NCBI GenBank assembly: GCA_014647935.1
Contig: BMQD01000002.1
Coordinates: 186,001-250,000, forward strand
Direction: 5' to 3'
Origin: Planomonospora parontospora
GTDB lineage: Bacteria > Actinomycetota > Actinomycetes > Streptosporangiales > Streptosporangiaceae
Length of the DNA stretch: 64,000 nt
Both the position numbers and the translations under genes were made by a program. Shown in pieces: positions 1-8,709 of this stretch (position 1 is its first letter; each line of letters begins with the position of its first letter). A model generated the notes under the pieces. That model searched no databases, had not been told where the DNA came from, and saw nothing but the letters and a program-made list of their open reading frames with translations.

Positions 1-558
1 GGCGGGGGTGGTGGGCTTGTTCGTGGGCGTGCTGCTCGGGGGCGCCGGGGTGGTGGGCTTGGCCGTGGGGGTGCCGCTCGGCGGGGCGGGGGTGGTGGGC
101 TTGGCGGTCGGCGGGGCCGGGGTGGTAGGCGTGGCGCTCGGCACCGCGGTGGCCGTGGGGGACGGGAAGCCCGGGAGGGAGCAGGACAGCCGGATCGGAA
201 GGGACCGGGCCTGGTTGCCCCGGTAGTCGACGACCTCGGCGTAGTACGTGCGGACGGCCTTGCTGCAGTGCAGGCTGACGTTGAGCTGACCGTTGACGAG
301 CCCTCGCTGGGACCCGCTCTTGACGACCCGGTCGGGACCGGGCTGGGCGCGCTTGATGCGGAGCCGGACCAGAGAGGTGTTCTCGCAGCCGGCGCGGGCC
401 GCGGACGCCTCGATCTTCCCGGCGGGCGTGACATAGGGGGCGCTCACCGACACGCCGCACATGTCCCCCGGGCCTGCCGCGGCGTGGGCCGCGACGGCGG
501 GAGTGCTCAGGGCCGCCAGACTTCCGAGGCACATCAGTGCTCCGAGCGGTCTGCGCAT
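1..558 (-). CDS. Secreted protein with Pro/Thr-rich repeat tail (3' end beyond window)
   Basis: Reads leftward from an ATG at 558 with a GGAGG ribosome site and stays open for 186 codons to the window edge, so the C-terminus is missing. It begins MRRPLGALMCLGSLAALS, a Sec signal peptide probably cleaved after an AxA near residue 25. A small Cys-containing domain (about residues 30-128, four Cys) follows, then a low-complexity tail built on a roughly 14-residue unit (KPTTPAPPSGTP) repeated at least twice. Such tails usually span the wall or are glycosylated. The domain itself is not one I recognise. The signal peptide is nearly identical to that of the CAP protein gene at 906-1418, and both genes carry the same upstream box, so they look like a duplicated pair with different mature domains. 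Confidence 0.8.
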   Translation of the reverse strand, partial: MRRPLGALMCLGSLAALSTPAVAAHAAAGPGDMCGVSVSAPYVTPAGKIEASAARAGCENTSLVRLRIKRAQPGPDRVVKSGSQRGLVNGQLNVSLHCSKAVRTYYAEVVDYRGNQARSLPIRLSCSLPGFPSPTATAVPSATPTTPAPPTAKPTTPAPPSGTPTAKPTTPAPPSSTPTNKPTTPA

Positions 559-625
559 GTGGGTTCCTCCAGATGGGTGGACGCTGGATGGGTCCGCATT
601 CTGGTCCCCACAGACATGTCTTGTC

Positions 626-643
626 ACGAAATTTCAGACAAAA
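626..643 (-). promoter_or_regulatory. Palindromic box upstream of the secreted-protein gene
   Basis: The sequence acgaaatttcagacaaaa lies 67 bases before the start codon at 558. It contains the palindrome GAAATTTC and is repeated almost exactly before the CAP gene (1492-1510). Position and conservation suggest a regulator site or part of the promoter. The rest of 559-905 holds only this promoter region and the hairpin at 785-811. Confidence 0.4.
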
Positions 644-784
644 ATCTGAGGCTCAGGTAAACCGAAGGGGCGGCTGACGCGTCGCGGAACGCCGTTGGAC
701 CGATTTCGACCAGGCATATTCTGATTCCGGACACGTCCGTAAAGATCGGGAAATCCCGGAAAAAATCTTGGGGATGCGAGGGTC

Positions 785-811
785 GGCCGGAGGACGTACG
801 GCCCTCCGGCC
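785..811 (-). terminator. Hairpin terminator after the CAP-domain gene
   Basis: GGCCGGAGG and CCTCCGGCC form a perfect 9-bp stem just beyond the CAP gene stop at 906. Reading leftward, a run of six T follows about 20 bases later. There is no other gene between 559 and 905. Confidence 0.5.
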
Positions 812-905
812 GGCCTCCCTCCGGGAGGCGGCACGTCCCGGCCGGACGCCTCCGGAGGGGCGGAACCTCCCCGCGCCTCCGGATCGCTGCTGGGTCGGCG
901 TTGGG

Positions 906-1418
906 TCACTGCTTGGCGGCGAAGTTCTGCGTCCAGTACGGCCGGCCGCTGCTGTTCTTGGCCAGGCCCACCCCGATGTCGGCGTAGGCGCAGTTCATGA
1001 TGTTGGCCCGGTGCCCCGAGCTGTTCATCCAGGCCGTGACCACCGCGGACGGGGTCTGCTGGCCCCAGGCGATGTTCTCCGCCCAGCGCCGGGCCCCGGT
1101 GTAGCCGGCCGCCCTGATGCGGTCGCCGACGTTCCTGCCGTCCTTGGAGGTGTGGCTGAAGTAGTTCTGGGTGGCCATGTCGAGCGAGTGGCCGTAGGCG
1201 GCCTTGCGGAGGTACGGGTTGTTGACGAGGGCGCGGCAGCCCCCCTTCTGGCGCTGGATGTTCGTCAGCCGCACCACCTCGTCCTCCTCGGGGGTCGCCG
1301 CCACGCCGCTCGTCGCGGTGGGAGTGGCGGTCGGCTCGACCGCGGGGGCGGCGACGGCCGGACTGCCCAGGGCCGTCACGGCGCCGAGGCACACGAGTGC
1401 TCCTAGCGGTCTGCGCAT
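906..1418 (-). CDS. Secreted CAP-domain (SCP/PR1-like) protein
   Basis: 170 residues from an ATG at 1418, preceded by GGAGG at good spacing; a longer in-frame extension lacks a signal peptide and is unlikely. A Sec signal peptide covers about residues 1-24 and a short Thr/Pro linker runs to 45. The CAP domain follows with the family's cavity residues: His in YGHSLDM (77), His in YFSHT (89), Glu in AENIAW (114) and His in SGHRANIMN (136). Cys61 and Cys143 probably form a disulfide. Bacterial CAP proteins are exported and mostly of unknown function. The leader and upstream box are shared with the gene at 1-558, implying common control. Confidence 0.85.
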   Translation of the reverse strand: MRRPLGALVCLGAVTALGSPAVAAPAVEPTATPTATSGVAATPEEDEVVRLTNIQRQKGGCRALVNNPYLRKAAYGHSLDMATQNYFSHTSKDGRNVGDRIRAAGYTGARRWAENIAWGQQTPSAVVTAWMNSSGHRANIMNCAYADIGVGLAKNSSGRPYWTQNFAAKQ

Positions 1419-1491
1419 GTCGGGTCCTCCATCCTTCAGATGGTCTGACCTGGATAAATTCCGCATTTCACCGCCAACGAACGCCCCCTGT

Positions 1492-1510
1492 ACGAAATTT
1501 CGGACAAAAT
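1492..1510 (-). promoter_or_regulatory. Palindromic box upstream of the CAP gene
   Basis: acgaaatttcggacaaaat contains the perfect 10-bp palindrome CGAAATTTCG and sits 73 bases before the start at 1418. It matches the box at 626-643 in sequence and nearly in distance to the start codon (67 versus 73 bases). Confidence 0.4.
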
Positions 1511-1662
1511 GCCACAGAAGCGTCAACTATTCATCTTTAGGAATATTTCCGGCGCAGGAGTGAGGTTGACAGCCGTAGCGGTGGAGCGCTCCAAGGGGTC
1601 GGGAGCGAGACGGGCGCCGACGGGGTCTACCAAGCGGGCACTTGGTGGGGTTCAATGTGGCA

Positions 1663-3006
1663 ATGATCACACCGGCGTCCGGTGCCCGGGTCTCCACCGT
1701 TCCGCAGGGCGTGCGCCTCGGCTACGGCGTCGGCTCGGTCTGCACCGCCACCTTCGGCACCGTCCCGGGCCTGCTGCTGCTGTTCTACATGACCAACGTG
1801 CTGGCCGTGCCCGCCTGGATCGCGGGCCTGGTGGCCTTCCTCCCCAAGGTCTGGGACGTCGTCGTCAACCCCTGGGTCGGCCAGCGCTCCGACCGGACGG
1901 TCTCCCGCTTCGGCGCCCGCCGCCCCTGGATGCTGCTGGGCGCGCTCACCCTGCCCCCGGCGTTCGCCGCGACGTTCGCGGGCCCGCCGCTGACCGGCCT
2001 GCCCGCCGCGGCGTACGTGGCGGTCTGCTACCTGCTCACCGCCACGGCCTACGCCTTCTACGAGGTCCCCTACAAGGCGATGCCGGCCGAGATGACCGGC
2101 GACTACCACGAGCGCTCGGCGATCCTGCAGTGGAAGATGGTCTTCATCGGCCTGGCGATCCTGCTGTCCGGTTCCGTGGCCCCCGCGATCGCGGGCACCG
2201 AGGTGTCCGGCTACCGGCTCATGGGGGTGGTCGTCGCCGCGGTGCTGCTCGTGTCGATGCTGGCCTCCTTCTTCGGTACGGCCCGCGCCCCGGTGGTCGT
2301 CCGGGCCGAGTCCGAGCCGTCGTTGCGCGCGCAGTTCGCCGCGGCCCGCACGAACCGGCCGTTCCTGCTGCTGCTCGGCCTGAGCTGCGCCCAGATGTTC
2401 GCCGCCGGGACGCTGCTCGCGGGCGCGCCGTACTTCGCGACCTACACGCTGGGCGATCCCGGGGCGACCAGCACCCTCCTGCTGTGCATCGTCGGGCCGC
2501 TGCTGGTGACGATGCCGGGCTGGGTCGCCCTGTCTCGGCGCTACGACAAGCGCGGGGCGATGCTCGCGGCCTCGTCGCTGTTCGCCGCCGGGGCGGCCGC
2601 GATGGCGCTGACGGAGGAGCTCGGACCGGTCTACGCGCACGCTTGCGTGCTCGTCGTCGGCGTCGGCTACGCAGGCCTGCAGCTGCTGCAGTTCTCGATG
2701 CTCTCCGACGTGATCGTCCATGATGCGGCGGTCACCGGCAGGAACCGGGCCGGGGTGTTCACCGGCCTGTGGACGGCGGCCGAGACGGTGGTCTTCGCGT
2801 TCGGCGCGCTGGTGCTCGGCTGGCTGCTGGGCGTGGCGGGCTTCGTGGAGTCAGGCTCGGGCGCGGCGGTGGAGCAGCCCGCGTCGGCGGTCCGGGCCGT
2901 GCTGTACGGCGGCACGCTGGTCCCCGCCCTCTTCGCCGGGATCGCGGTGCTGCTGACGACGCGCTATCTCCTCACGGAGCAGGAGCTCAGGTCGGCTGGG
3001 GCGTGA
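1663..3006 (+). CDS. GPH-family (sugar:cation symporter-like) MFS transporter
   Basis: About 447 residues with roughly 12 hydrophobic segments. The order and motifs (GYGVGSVCTATFGTVPG at the start, a loop with VVNPWVGQRSDRT, later YEVPYKAMPAEMT and DVIVHD) match the glycoside-pentoside-hexuronide:cation symporter branch of the major facilitator superfamily, of which MelB is the model. The substrate cannot be read from sequence. The ATG at 1663 is favoured because GGTGGGG lies 12 bases upstream; in-frame TTG (1642) and GTG (1657) starts are possible. It stands alone on its strand and overlaps the convergent FHA gene by 20 bases. Confidence 0.8.
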   Translation: MITPASGARVSTVPQGVRLGYGVGSVCTATFGTVPGLLLLFYMTNVLAVPAWIAGLVAFLPKVWDVVVNPWVGQRSDRTVSRFGARRPWMLLGALTLPPAFAATFAGPPLTGLPAAAYVAVCYLLTATAYAFYEVPYKAMPAEMTGDYHERSAILQWKMVFIGLAILLSGSVAPAIAGTEVSGYRLMGVVVAAVLLVSMLASFFGTARAPVVVRAESEPSLRAQFAAARTNRPFLLLLGLSCAQMFAAGTLLAGAPYFATYTLGDPGATSTLLLCIVGPLLVTMPGWVALSRRYDKRGAMLAASSLFAAGAAAMALTEELGPVYAHACVLVVGVGYAGLQLLQFSMLSDVIVHDAAVTGRNRAGVFTGLWTAAETVVFAFGALVLGWLLGVAGFVESGSGAAVEQPASAVRAVLYGGTLVPALFAGIAVLLTTRYLLTEQELRSAGA

Positions 3007-3532
3007 CCACCACGAAGGCGCAGTCGCCGAAGGAGATCACGTCGCCCGGCCGGACCCGCGCCGGACCGACCAGCCGCCAGTCGTTCAGCCGGGTGCCGTT
3101 GAGCGAGCCGAGGTCGACGAGGATCCAGTCCTCCTCGTCCCGGCGGAGCTCGGCGTGGATCCGGGAGACCGTCAGGTCGGCCAGGACCAGGTCGCAGGCC
3201 GAACCCCGGCCCACCACATAGCGGTTGCGGGCGTCGCCGGGCAGGGCCAGTTTGGGCAGCCGCGGCCGGCGCCAGGCGGACTCCACCCGGGTGGTGAAGT
3301 CGGAGATCGACGAGACGACCTCCGTCACCATGCGGCGGAACCGGCCGCGCTGCGGCAGGTCGGCGACCAGGTTCTCCAGCTCGCCCTGGTTGCGGGCGCG
3401 CAGGGCCATGTCGACGCGTCCGAGGAACGTGTCGTGCGAAAGTCGCCCCTCGACGGCGCGGTCCCGGAGCTCGTTGATCGCACGATCGCGGTCCCCGTCG
3501 GATGCGCGGGCCGGGGGATGCGTCGAGCTCAT
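2987..3532 (-). CDS. DUF1707 plus FHA-domain protein
   Basis: 181 residues. Residues about 8-60 form a DUF1707 domain (RASDGDRDRAINELRDRAVEG, ending in NLVADLP). A basic linker follows, then an FHA domain from about residue 98 with all phosphothreonine-binding landmarks: YVVGRGSACDL, SRIHAEL and SLNGTRL. FHA domains read Ser/Thr-kinase phosphorylation, so this is likely a cytoplasmic signalling adaptor; partner unknown. The start at 3532 is chosen because it has GATACT exactly 6 bases upstream (3539-3544) and TGGACA 18 bases before that (3563-3568), a leaderless promoter arrangement. The long in-frame extension to 3631 would run through that promoter. Confidence 0.8.
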   Translation of the reverse strand: MSSTHPPARASDGDRDRAINELRDRAVEGRLSHDTFLGRVDMALRARNQGELENLVADLPQRGRFRRMVTEVVSSISDFTTRVESAWRRPRLPKLALPGDARNRYVVGRGSACDLVLADLTVSRIHAELRRDEEDWILVDLGSLNGTRLNDWRLVGPARVRPGDVISFGDCAFVVVTPQPT

Positions 3533-3592
3533 CCCCCGAGTATCGGTCCCAACCCCGATTCCTGTCCAGAATATGCGGATCCCCACCCTCGG

Positions 3593-3630
3593 TTGCCGTG
3601 ACCATACCGAGTATGCATACTCAGTATCCA
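3593..3630 (+). promoter_or_regulatory. padR promoter with embedded palindromic operator
   Basis: TTGCCG (3593-3598), a 17-base spacer and CATACT (3616-3621) place transcription start at or next to the padR ATG (3630), giving a leaderless message. The perfect 14-bp palindrome GAGTATGCATACTC (3609-3622) covers the -10, with further near-symmetric flanks (TAC...GTA). PadR regulators bind palindromes of this kind and usually repress themselves, so this is probably the autoregulatory operator. It also lies in the divergent region controlling the FHA gene. Confidence 0.6.
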
Positions 3631-4205
3631 TGGCGATCCGACAAGGGCTGCTCGCCCTGCTGAGCCAGGGGCCCCGCTACGGCTACCAGTTGCGTTCCGA
3701 GTTCGAGGCGTCGACGGGGGCGATCTGGCCGCTCAACATCGGCCAGGTCTACACGACGCTCTCGCGGCTGGAACGCGACGGCCTGGTCGCCCCCGGCGAG
3801 CAGGACGCCCAGGGCCGGGTCGTCTACACGATCACCGAGGCCGGCCGGGCCGAGATGGAGCGATGGCTCAGCACCCCCGTCGCCCGGTCCGACCGGCCCC
3901 GGGACGAACTGGTCGTCAAGCTGGCCATGGCGGTCGCGGCCGGCGCCGACCCGCGCCCGGTGATCCGGGCCCAGCGCACCGCGACCATGCGCGCGCTGCA
4001 GGAGCTCACCCGGGCCATGGCGGGTGCCGAGGGCCCGGCGCAGCGGCTGGTGCTCGACTCGATGATCTTCCAGGCCGAGGCGGAGCAGCGCTGGCTCGAC
4101 CACTGCGAGGCCGTGCTCGCGGCCTCCCCCCGCACGCAGGAGACACCGGAGGCCACCCGCTCCCCGGAGCCGGGATCCGGGCCCTCCCCAGACGAGGAGT
4201 TCTGA
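3630..4205 (+). CDS. PadR-family transcriptional regulator
   Basis: 191 residues. The N-terminal winged helix is typical (RQGLLALLSQGPRYGYQLRSEFE, then NIGQVYTTLSRLERDGLV and GRVVYTITEAGRAEME), followed by the C-terminal helical dimerisation domain. It is the first gene of a three-gene operon: its TGA overlaps the ABC ATPase ATG, which in turn overlaps the permease. PadR genes next to such exporters normally repress them until a toxic ligand binds. No ribosome site is seen; the promoter spacing suggests leaderless translation. Confidence 0.9.
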   Translation: MAIRQGLLALLSQGPRYGYQLRSEFEASTGAIWPLNIGQVYTTLSRLERDGLVAPGEQDAQGRVVYTITEAGRAEMERWLSTPVARSDRPRDELVVKLAMAVAAGADPRPVIRAQRTATMRALQELTRAMAGAEGPAQRLVLDSMIFQAEAEQRWLDHCEAVLAASPRTQETPEATRSPEPGSGPSPDEEF

Positions 4206-4909
4206 TGAGTTTCGACCCGGTCGTACGGCTCGCGGACGTCACCCGCGTCCACGGCGACGGCCCGCAGGCCGTACCCGCGCTGCGCGGGGTGAGCCTGGAC
4301 GTCGTCGCCGGAGAGCTGGTCGCGGTGATGGGACCGTCGGGGTCCGGCAAGTCGACCCTGCTGAACCTGGCCGGTGGGCTGGACGCGCCCACCTCGGGCG
4401 AGGTGACCGTCGAGGGCGCGCCGCTGTCCGGGCTGTCCGCCCGGGAGCTCGCGGCGCTGCGCCGCAGGCACGTCGGCTACGTCTTCCAGGACCTCAACCT
4501 GATCCCGTCGCTGACCGCCGCCGAAAACGTGATGCTCCCGCGCGAGCTGGACGGTGTGCGGGCGCGGCAGGCCCGGAGTGAGGCCGCGGAGATCCTCGCC
4601 GAGATCGGGATCACCGAGCCCGGCCGCTTCCCCGACGAGCTCTCCGGCGGCCAGCGGCAGCGGGTCGCCATCGCCCGCGCCCTCGTCGGCGAGCGGCGGC
4701 TGATCCTGGCCGACGAGCCCACCGGCGCGCTGGACACCCCCACCGGCGACGACGTCCTGCGTCTGCTGCGCACCCGCTGCGACGCCGGCGCGGCCGTGCT
4801 GCTGGTCACCCACGAGCCGCGCTACGCCGCCTGGGCCGACCGGGTGGTCTTCCTGCGCGACGGTGAGATCGCCGACTCCACCGCCGCGCCTCTGGAGAGC
4901 GCCCGATGA
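4205..4909 (+). CDS. ABC transporter ATP-binding protein (MacB/LolD type)
   Basis: 234 residues with Walker A GPSGSGKST (43-51), Q-loop context GYVFQDLNL, signature [15 protein letters not shown] and Walker B LILADEPTGALD. This is the LolD/MacB-type ATPase that drives FtsX-like permeases. The start overlaps the padR stop (TGATG) and the end overlaps the permease start (ATGA), so the three are translationally coupled. The substrate is unknown; peptide antibiotic or lipid export is usual for PadR-linked systems. Confidence 0.93.
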   Translation: MSFDPVVRLADVTRVHGDGPQAVPALRGVSLDVVAGELVAVMGPSGSGKSTLLNLAGGLDAPTSGEVTVEGAPLSGLSARELAALRRRHVGYVFQDLNLIPSLTAAENVMLPRELDGVRARQARSEAAEILAEIGITEPGRFPDELSGGQRQRVAIARALVGERRLILADEPTGALDTPTGDDVLRLLRTRCDAGAAVLLVTHEPRYAAWADRVVFLRDGEIADSTAAPLESAR

Positions 4910-7560
4910 GCGCCGGTCGGATGGAGAAGACCACCCGATCCCCGCTGGCCGCCCTCCGCGCCGCCCTGCGGATCTCCCGCCGCGACGCCCTGCGGACGAA
5001 GGGGCGCAGCGCCCTGATCATGACCATGATCGGCCTGCCCGTGCTCGCGGTCTCCTTCATGCTCACCTGGCAGGCGACCGGCGATCTCACCGAGCTCGAA
5101 CGGGTGCCGCTGAAGCTCGGCTCGGCCGATGCCAGGCTGACGGACACCCGGGCGGCGGTGCCGATCCGGCAGGACGACACGGGCTTCTGGGAAGCCCGGA
5201 CGGGGGAACCGGAGCGGCCGCCCCGGAGCGGTGCGGAGATCCAGGGGCTGGCCGGGGCGGGCAGCCGGGTGATCCCGATGAGCCGGGCCTTTCTGGAGTA
5301 CCGGACCGGCGCCGCGTACGGCGATGCGGAGGCCGCCGAGGTCGACCTGCGGGACCCGATGACGGCGGGCATGTTCCCGCTGCTCGGCGGGCGCCACCCG
5401 AAGAGCGCCGACGAGGTCGCGGTCACCGGCCCGGTGGAGGCCGCGATCGGCACGACCCTCCGCTACACCCGTGACGACCTGCCCAAGCGGGTGGTGGGGA
5501 TCGTGCGGGAGCAACCCCACGAGTACGGCAGGACGATCATCGGGCTGCCCGGGAGTCTGCTCCCCGCAGGGACGGAGGCCGAGCGCTTCTGGCTGCTGGA
5601 CGCGCCGGAGCCGGTCACCTGGGAGGAGACGCTCCGGCTGAACCGGGAAGGACTGGCCGTGCTCTCGCGCGCGGTCCTGGAGGATCCGCCCGCGACCGGT
5701 GACGGGCCGCGGGACGCCCTCGCCCCCTTCCCGGAGACCGGCCGCACGGAAGGGCTCCTGCTCGCCGGTCTGTCGGTGACCCTGCTCGTGATCGAGGTGG
5801 CGCTGCTGGCCGGGCCCGCCTTCGCCGTCGGCCTGCGCCGCCGGCGCCGGGAACTCGCGCTCGTCGCCGCCCAGGGCGGCTCGGCCCGCCACCTCAAGCT
5901 GGTCGTGCTGGCGGACGGGCTGACCCTGGGGCTGGCCGGCTCCGCGCTCGGCGCGCTGCTCGGGATCGGCGCGGCCCGGGTGGCCGCATCCGTCGTCGGG
6001 GTCTGGCCGGACGGCGGGTTGGGACCGTTCGAGGTGCCGGTGGGGCGGATCGCCCTCACCGTGGCGCTCGGCGTGTTCAGCGGGGTGGCGGCGGCCGTGG
6101 TGCCGGCCGTGCAGGCCGGGAGGACGAGTCCCGCGGCGGTGCTCGCCGACCGGCGGGTCCGGCCGCGGGACCGGGCCGGCTGGCCGCTGCTGGGACTGGC
6201 CCTGCTGGCAGCGGGGACGGGTGCGACGGTCCACGGGATCCGGGCGGAGACCACGTGGGTCATCGGCGGCGCGGTGCTCGGGCTGCTCGGGCTGGTCCTG
6301 CTGACCCCGCTGCTGGTCCGGCTGGCGGACAGGCCGGCGGGCGGGCTCCCGCTGCCCCTCCGGCTGGCCGTCCGCGATGCCGCCCGGAACCGGGGCCGGA
6401 CGGCTCCCGCGGTGGTGGCGGTCATGGCCGCGGCCGCCGCCTTCGGCACGGTCGCGGTGGTCATCGCCGGTGCGGAGCGCTCCCGGGTGGAGAGCTACCG
6501 GCCGTCCTACCCGTTGGGCGCCACGGCCGTCTACGGCGATGACGTCACCGAGGACTCCTGGAAGAAGATCCGCCCGATCATTGAGCAGGCGCTTCCCGGA
6601 GTGCCGCTGGTGGAGGCCTACCAGCCGGTCGACGCCGACGGCCGGATCGTCCACTTCGACCCGATGGAGGGCCGCTGCAACGACTGCGCGATCTCGGTGG
6701 GTCCCCTCGGTGAGCTGCCCGCGGGCGGCCCCGGCCTGCTCCGCTTCCTGCTGGGCCGGACCGATCCGGCGGCCGAGGCGGCGCTGGCGGAGGGCAAGGC
6801 GGTGATCTTCAACCCGGAGGCGGTCCGCGGCGGGAAGGTCCGGCTCCGCGCCTCGGCCCAGGGGATGTCCGACTCGGCCGTGCCGAAGCAGATCACTCTG
6901 CCCGCGACGACGGCCATCGTCCGGGGAGCGTCCATGGTCCTCGGCGTGGTGCCCGTCCCCGCGCTCGCAGAGGTCGGGCTGAAGGCCAGGCTGCACCACC
7001 TCATCGTGGATCCGGCGGTCGCCCGGCCTACCCCGGAGCAGGAACGGCGGTTCAACGCCCCGGTGCGGGCCGTCACCCCCAACGTCGCGGTCCATGTGGA
7101 ACGGGGCGTTCTCGCGAATCCCCCCGATGAGACCCTCAATCTGTGGATCATGGCGGCCGTCGCCTCGGTGGTGATGCTCGGCGGCACCTTCACCGCCGCC
7201 GGCCTCGCCCTCGCCGACGCCCGGTCCGACCTGGCCACGCTCTCCGCCGTCGGGGCGAGGCCGTGGACCTGGCAGGCGGTCGCGGCGGGCCAGGCGCTGT
7301 TCATCGCCGGATTCGGCGCCCCTCTCGGGCTGCTGGCCGGGCTGGTCCCCGGATTCGCCCTGACGCTCCAGCGAGACGTGCAGATGGGCCGGTGGCGCGA
7401 GGTGGGGCTCAACGGGGTACCGATCGAGAGATCGGAGGCGGTCCTCGCCGTGCCATGGCCGGTGTTCCTGGCGGTGGGCTTGGTCCTGCCGCTGGCGGCG
7501 GCGCTCATCGCGGCGCTGTCCGCCCGGACGAAGGTGACGCTCACCCGCCGGATCGCCTGA
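4906..7560 (+). CDS. FtsX-family ABC permease
   Basis: 884 residues. A first membrane helix at about 40-60 is followed by an extracellular domain, a group of three helices (about 285-420) and two more near 430-470. A second FtsX-like unit has an extracellular region (about 525-745) and three C-terminal helices (about 750-880). This duplicated FtsX layout is common in actinobacterial single-gene permeases that pair with MacB-type ATPases. The loop residues GRCNDCAIS hold two Cys that could form a disulfide. It is the last gene of the padR operon. Confidence 0.9.
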   Translation: MSAGRMEKTTRSPLAALRAALRISRRDALRTKGRSALIMTMIGLPVLAVSFMLTWQATGDLTELERVPLKLGSADARLTDTRAAVPIRQDDTGFWEARTGEPERPPRSGAEIQGLAGAGSRVIPMSRAFLEYRTGAAYGDAEAAEVDLRDPMTAGMFPLLGGRHPKSADEVAVTGPVEAAIGTTLRYTRDDLPKRVVGIVREQPHEYGRTIIGLPGSLLPAGTEAERFWLLDAPEPVTWEETLRLNREGLAVLSRAVLEDPPATGDGPRDALAPFPETGRTEGLLLAGLSVTLLVIEVALLAGPAFAVGLRRRRRELALVAAQGGSARHLKLVVLADGLTLGLAGSALGALLGIGAARVAASVVGVWPDGGLGPFEVPVGRIALTVALGVFSGVAAAVVPAVQAGRTSPAAVLADRRVRPRDRAGWPLLGLALLAAGTGATVHGIRAETTWVIGGAVLGLLGLVLLTPLLVRLADRPAGGLPLPLRLAVRDAARNRGRTAPAVVAVMAAAAAFGTVAVVIAGAERSRVESYRPSYPLGATAVYGDDVTEDSWKKIRPIIEQALPGVPLVEAYQPVDADGRIVHFDPMEGRCNDCAISVGPLGELPAGGPGLLRFLLGRTDPAAEAALAEGKAVIFNPEAVRGGKVRLRASAQGMSDSAVPKQITLPATTAIVRGASMVLGVVPVPALAEVGLKARLHHLIVDPAVARPTPEQERRFNAPVRAVTPNVAVHVERGVLANPPDETLNLWIMAAVASVVMLGGTFTAAGLALADARSDLATLSAVGARPWTWQAVAAGQALFIAGFGAPLGLLAGLVPGFALTLQRDVQMGRWREVGLNGVPIERSEAVLAVPWPVFLAVGLVLPLAAALIAALSARTKVTLTRRIA

Positions 7561-7610
7561 CCCCGGCCCGGTCCTCCGCCGACGAGCCGGGGGAGGACCG
7601 GGCGGTACGG

Positions 7611-8363
7611 CTACGGCAGGGTGATGCGGATCTTGGACTGCTTGTGCGGGAGCTCCTCCCAGTCGTCCATGAACTTGGCCGTCAGGCCGTACCGGGCGGC
7701 CAGGTTCACCAGCGTCTCGGTCCGGTAGTAGAAGTCCTCGCGCAGCACCTGGTGCTCGCGGCCCTCGGTCCGGTCGAAGGTGAAGTCGAACCAGCCGCCC
7801 GGCCGCATGACGCGGCCCACGTGGGCGAAGCACTCCTCGATCACGTGCAGCGGGGAGTGGGAGAAGACGCTGTGCGCGTGCACCACGTCGAAGTGGGCGT
7901 CGGGCAGGAACTCCAGCTTCAGGTCCCGGACCGGGGTCAGGTGCGGGAGCTTGTCGCGCAGGCCGTACGCGGTGAGGGTCTTCTGGGCGGCGACGAGGAT
8001 GTCGGGGGAGATGTCGATGCCGTAGTAGCCGCCGGTGTCGAGGTGGTCGATGAACAGGCGGCCGGCGCGCAGGTTGCCGCAGCCGATCTCCAGCATCCGG
8101 TGCTCGGGGCGCAGGCCGTGCCCGACCAGGTAGTCGAACTGCATCCGGCCGAGGGCGAGCCAGCGCTCGTGCGACTTGCTGCCCACCGCCGCCTCGGGGC
8201 TGCGCGCCGTGTCCGACTTCATCACGGCCCGGTAGTAGCTGACGTGGTCGCCGGTGCGCAGCCGGAACCAGGTGTCCCGGGCCAGCCTCCGCACGTGCGG
8301 GACGATCCGGTCCGGATGCCGTACGGCATAGCGCAGCTGATGGATCGGGTTGGAACGGGTCAT
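7611..8363 (-). CDS. Class I SAM-dependent methyltransferase
   Basis: 250 residues from an ATG at 8363 with GGAGG 10 bases upstream. Motif I MLEIGCGNLRAG, an acidic residue after strand 2 (YYGIDIS) and the post-motif FDVVHAHSVFSH identify a Rossmann-fold methyltransferase; LEIGCGNLR is typical of small-molecule and glycan-modifying members. The N-terminal part (RHPDRIVPHVRRLARDTWFRLR) is basic and may touch the membrane. Substrate unknown. A 78-codon reading frame just upstream overlaps the start by ATGA but is not convincing as a gene. Confidence 0.8.
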   Translation of the reverse strand: MTRSNPIHQLRYAVRHPDRIVPHVRRLARDTWFRLRTGDHVSYYRAVMKSDTARSPEAAVGSKSHERWLALGRMQFDYLVGHGLRPEHRMLEIGCGNLRAGRLFIDHLDTGGYYGIDISPDILVAAQKTLTAYGLRDKLPHLTPVRDLKLEFLPDAHFDVVHAHSVFSHSPLHVIEECFAHVGRVMRPGGWFDFTFDRTEGREHQVLREDFYYRTETLVNLAARYGLTAKFMDDWEELPHKQSKIRITLP

Positions 8364-8709
8364 CTCTGCTGAACCTCCGCGAGCCGGTGCTTGCAGGTCG
8401 TCGGCGCCGCGGTGAAGCTGATCACCGCGGGGACGGCGGCCTGGCCTGCCGGGGAGCGCGCGGCGCCCGCCGGGCCGCTGGACGGCCAGACCCGCAAGGG
8501 CATGGTTACCAGAACCCCGCGGGGCGGAGCCGTCAGCGGCGGTCCGGGAGCGTCCGGGACGTACGCCGCGAAGCATGGCACGGCGACCCGCCGCACGGAC
8601 GCGCGGGTCCACCGCGTTCCCCGCCCCGGAGAGCTCCGGAACGGCCCCGGAGAGCCGCCGGAGGCGCCCCGGGGCGGTCACGGAGCCCCGTGGAGGCTGG
8701 AGGCCGCGG
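8364..8709. other. Intergenic region without a convincing gene
   Basis: 346 bases between two leftward genes. A 78-codon leftward frame (8360-8596) ends in an ATGA overlap with the methyltransferase start, but it lacks a ribosome site and a recognisable domain. The strand-opposite frame is equally open, which is expected at this GC. GC-rich inverted segments near 8645-8690 may terminate the upstream gene. Confidence 0.4.

Noticed and set aside
1418-1526. N-terminal extension of the CAP protein
   Set aside because: The extension would run through the shared regulatory box and bury the signal peptide; the ATG at 1418 has a strong ribosome site.
4822-7833. 1003-codon leftward open frame
   Set aside because: Antisense to the FtsX permease, with an Arg/Gly/Pro-rich translation and no domain.
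8360-8596. 78-codon frame overlapping the methyltransferase start by ATGA
   Set aside because: No ribosome site, no domain, and the opposite strand is equally open; the overlap alone is weak evidence.
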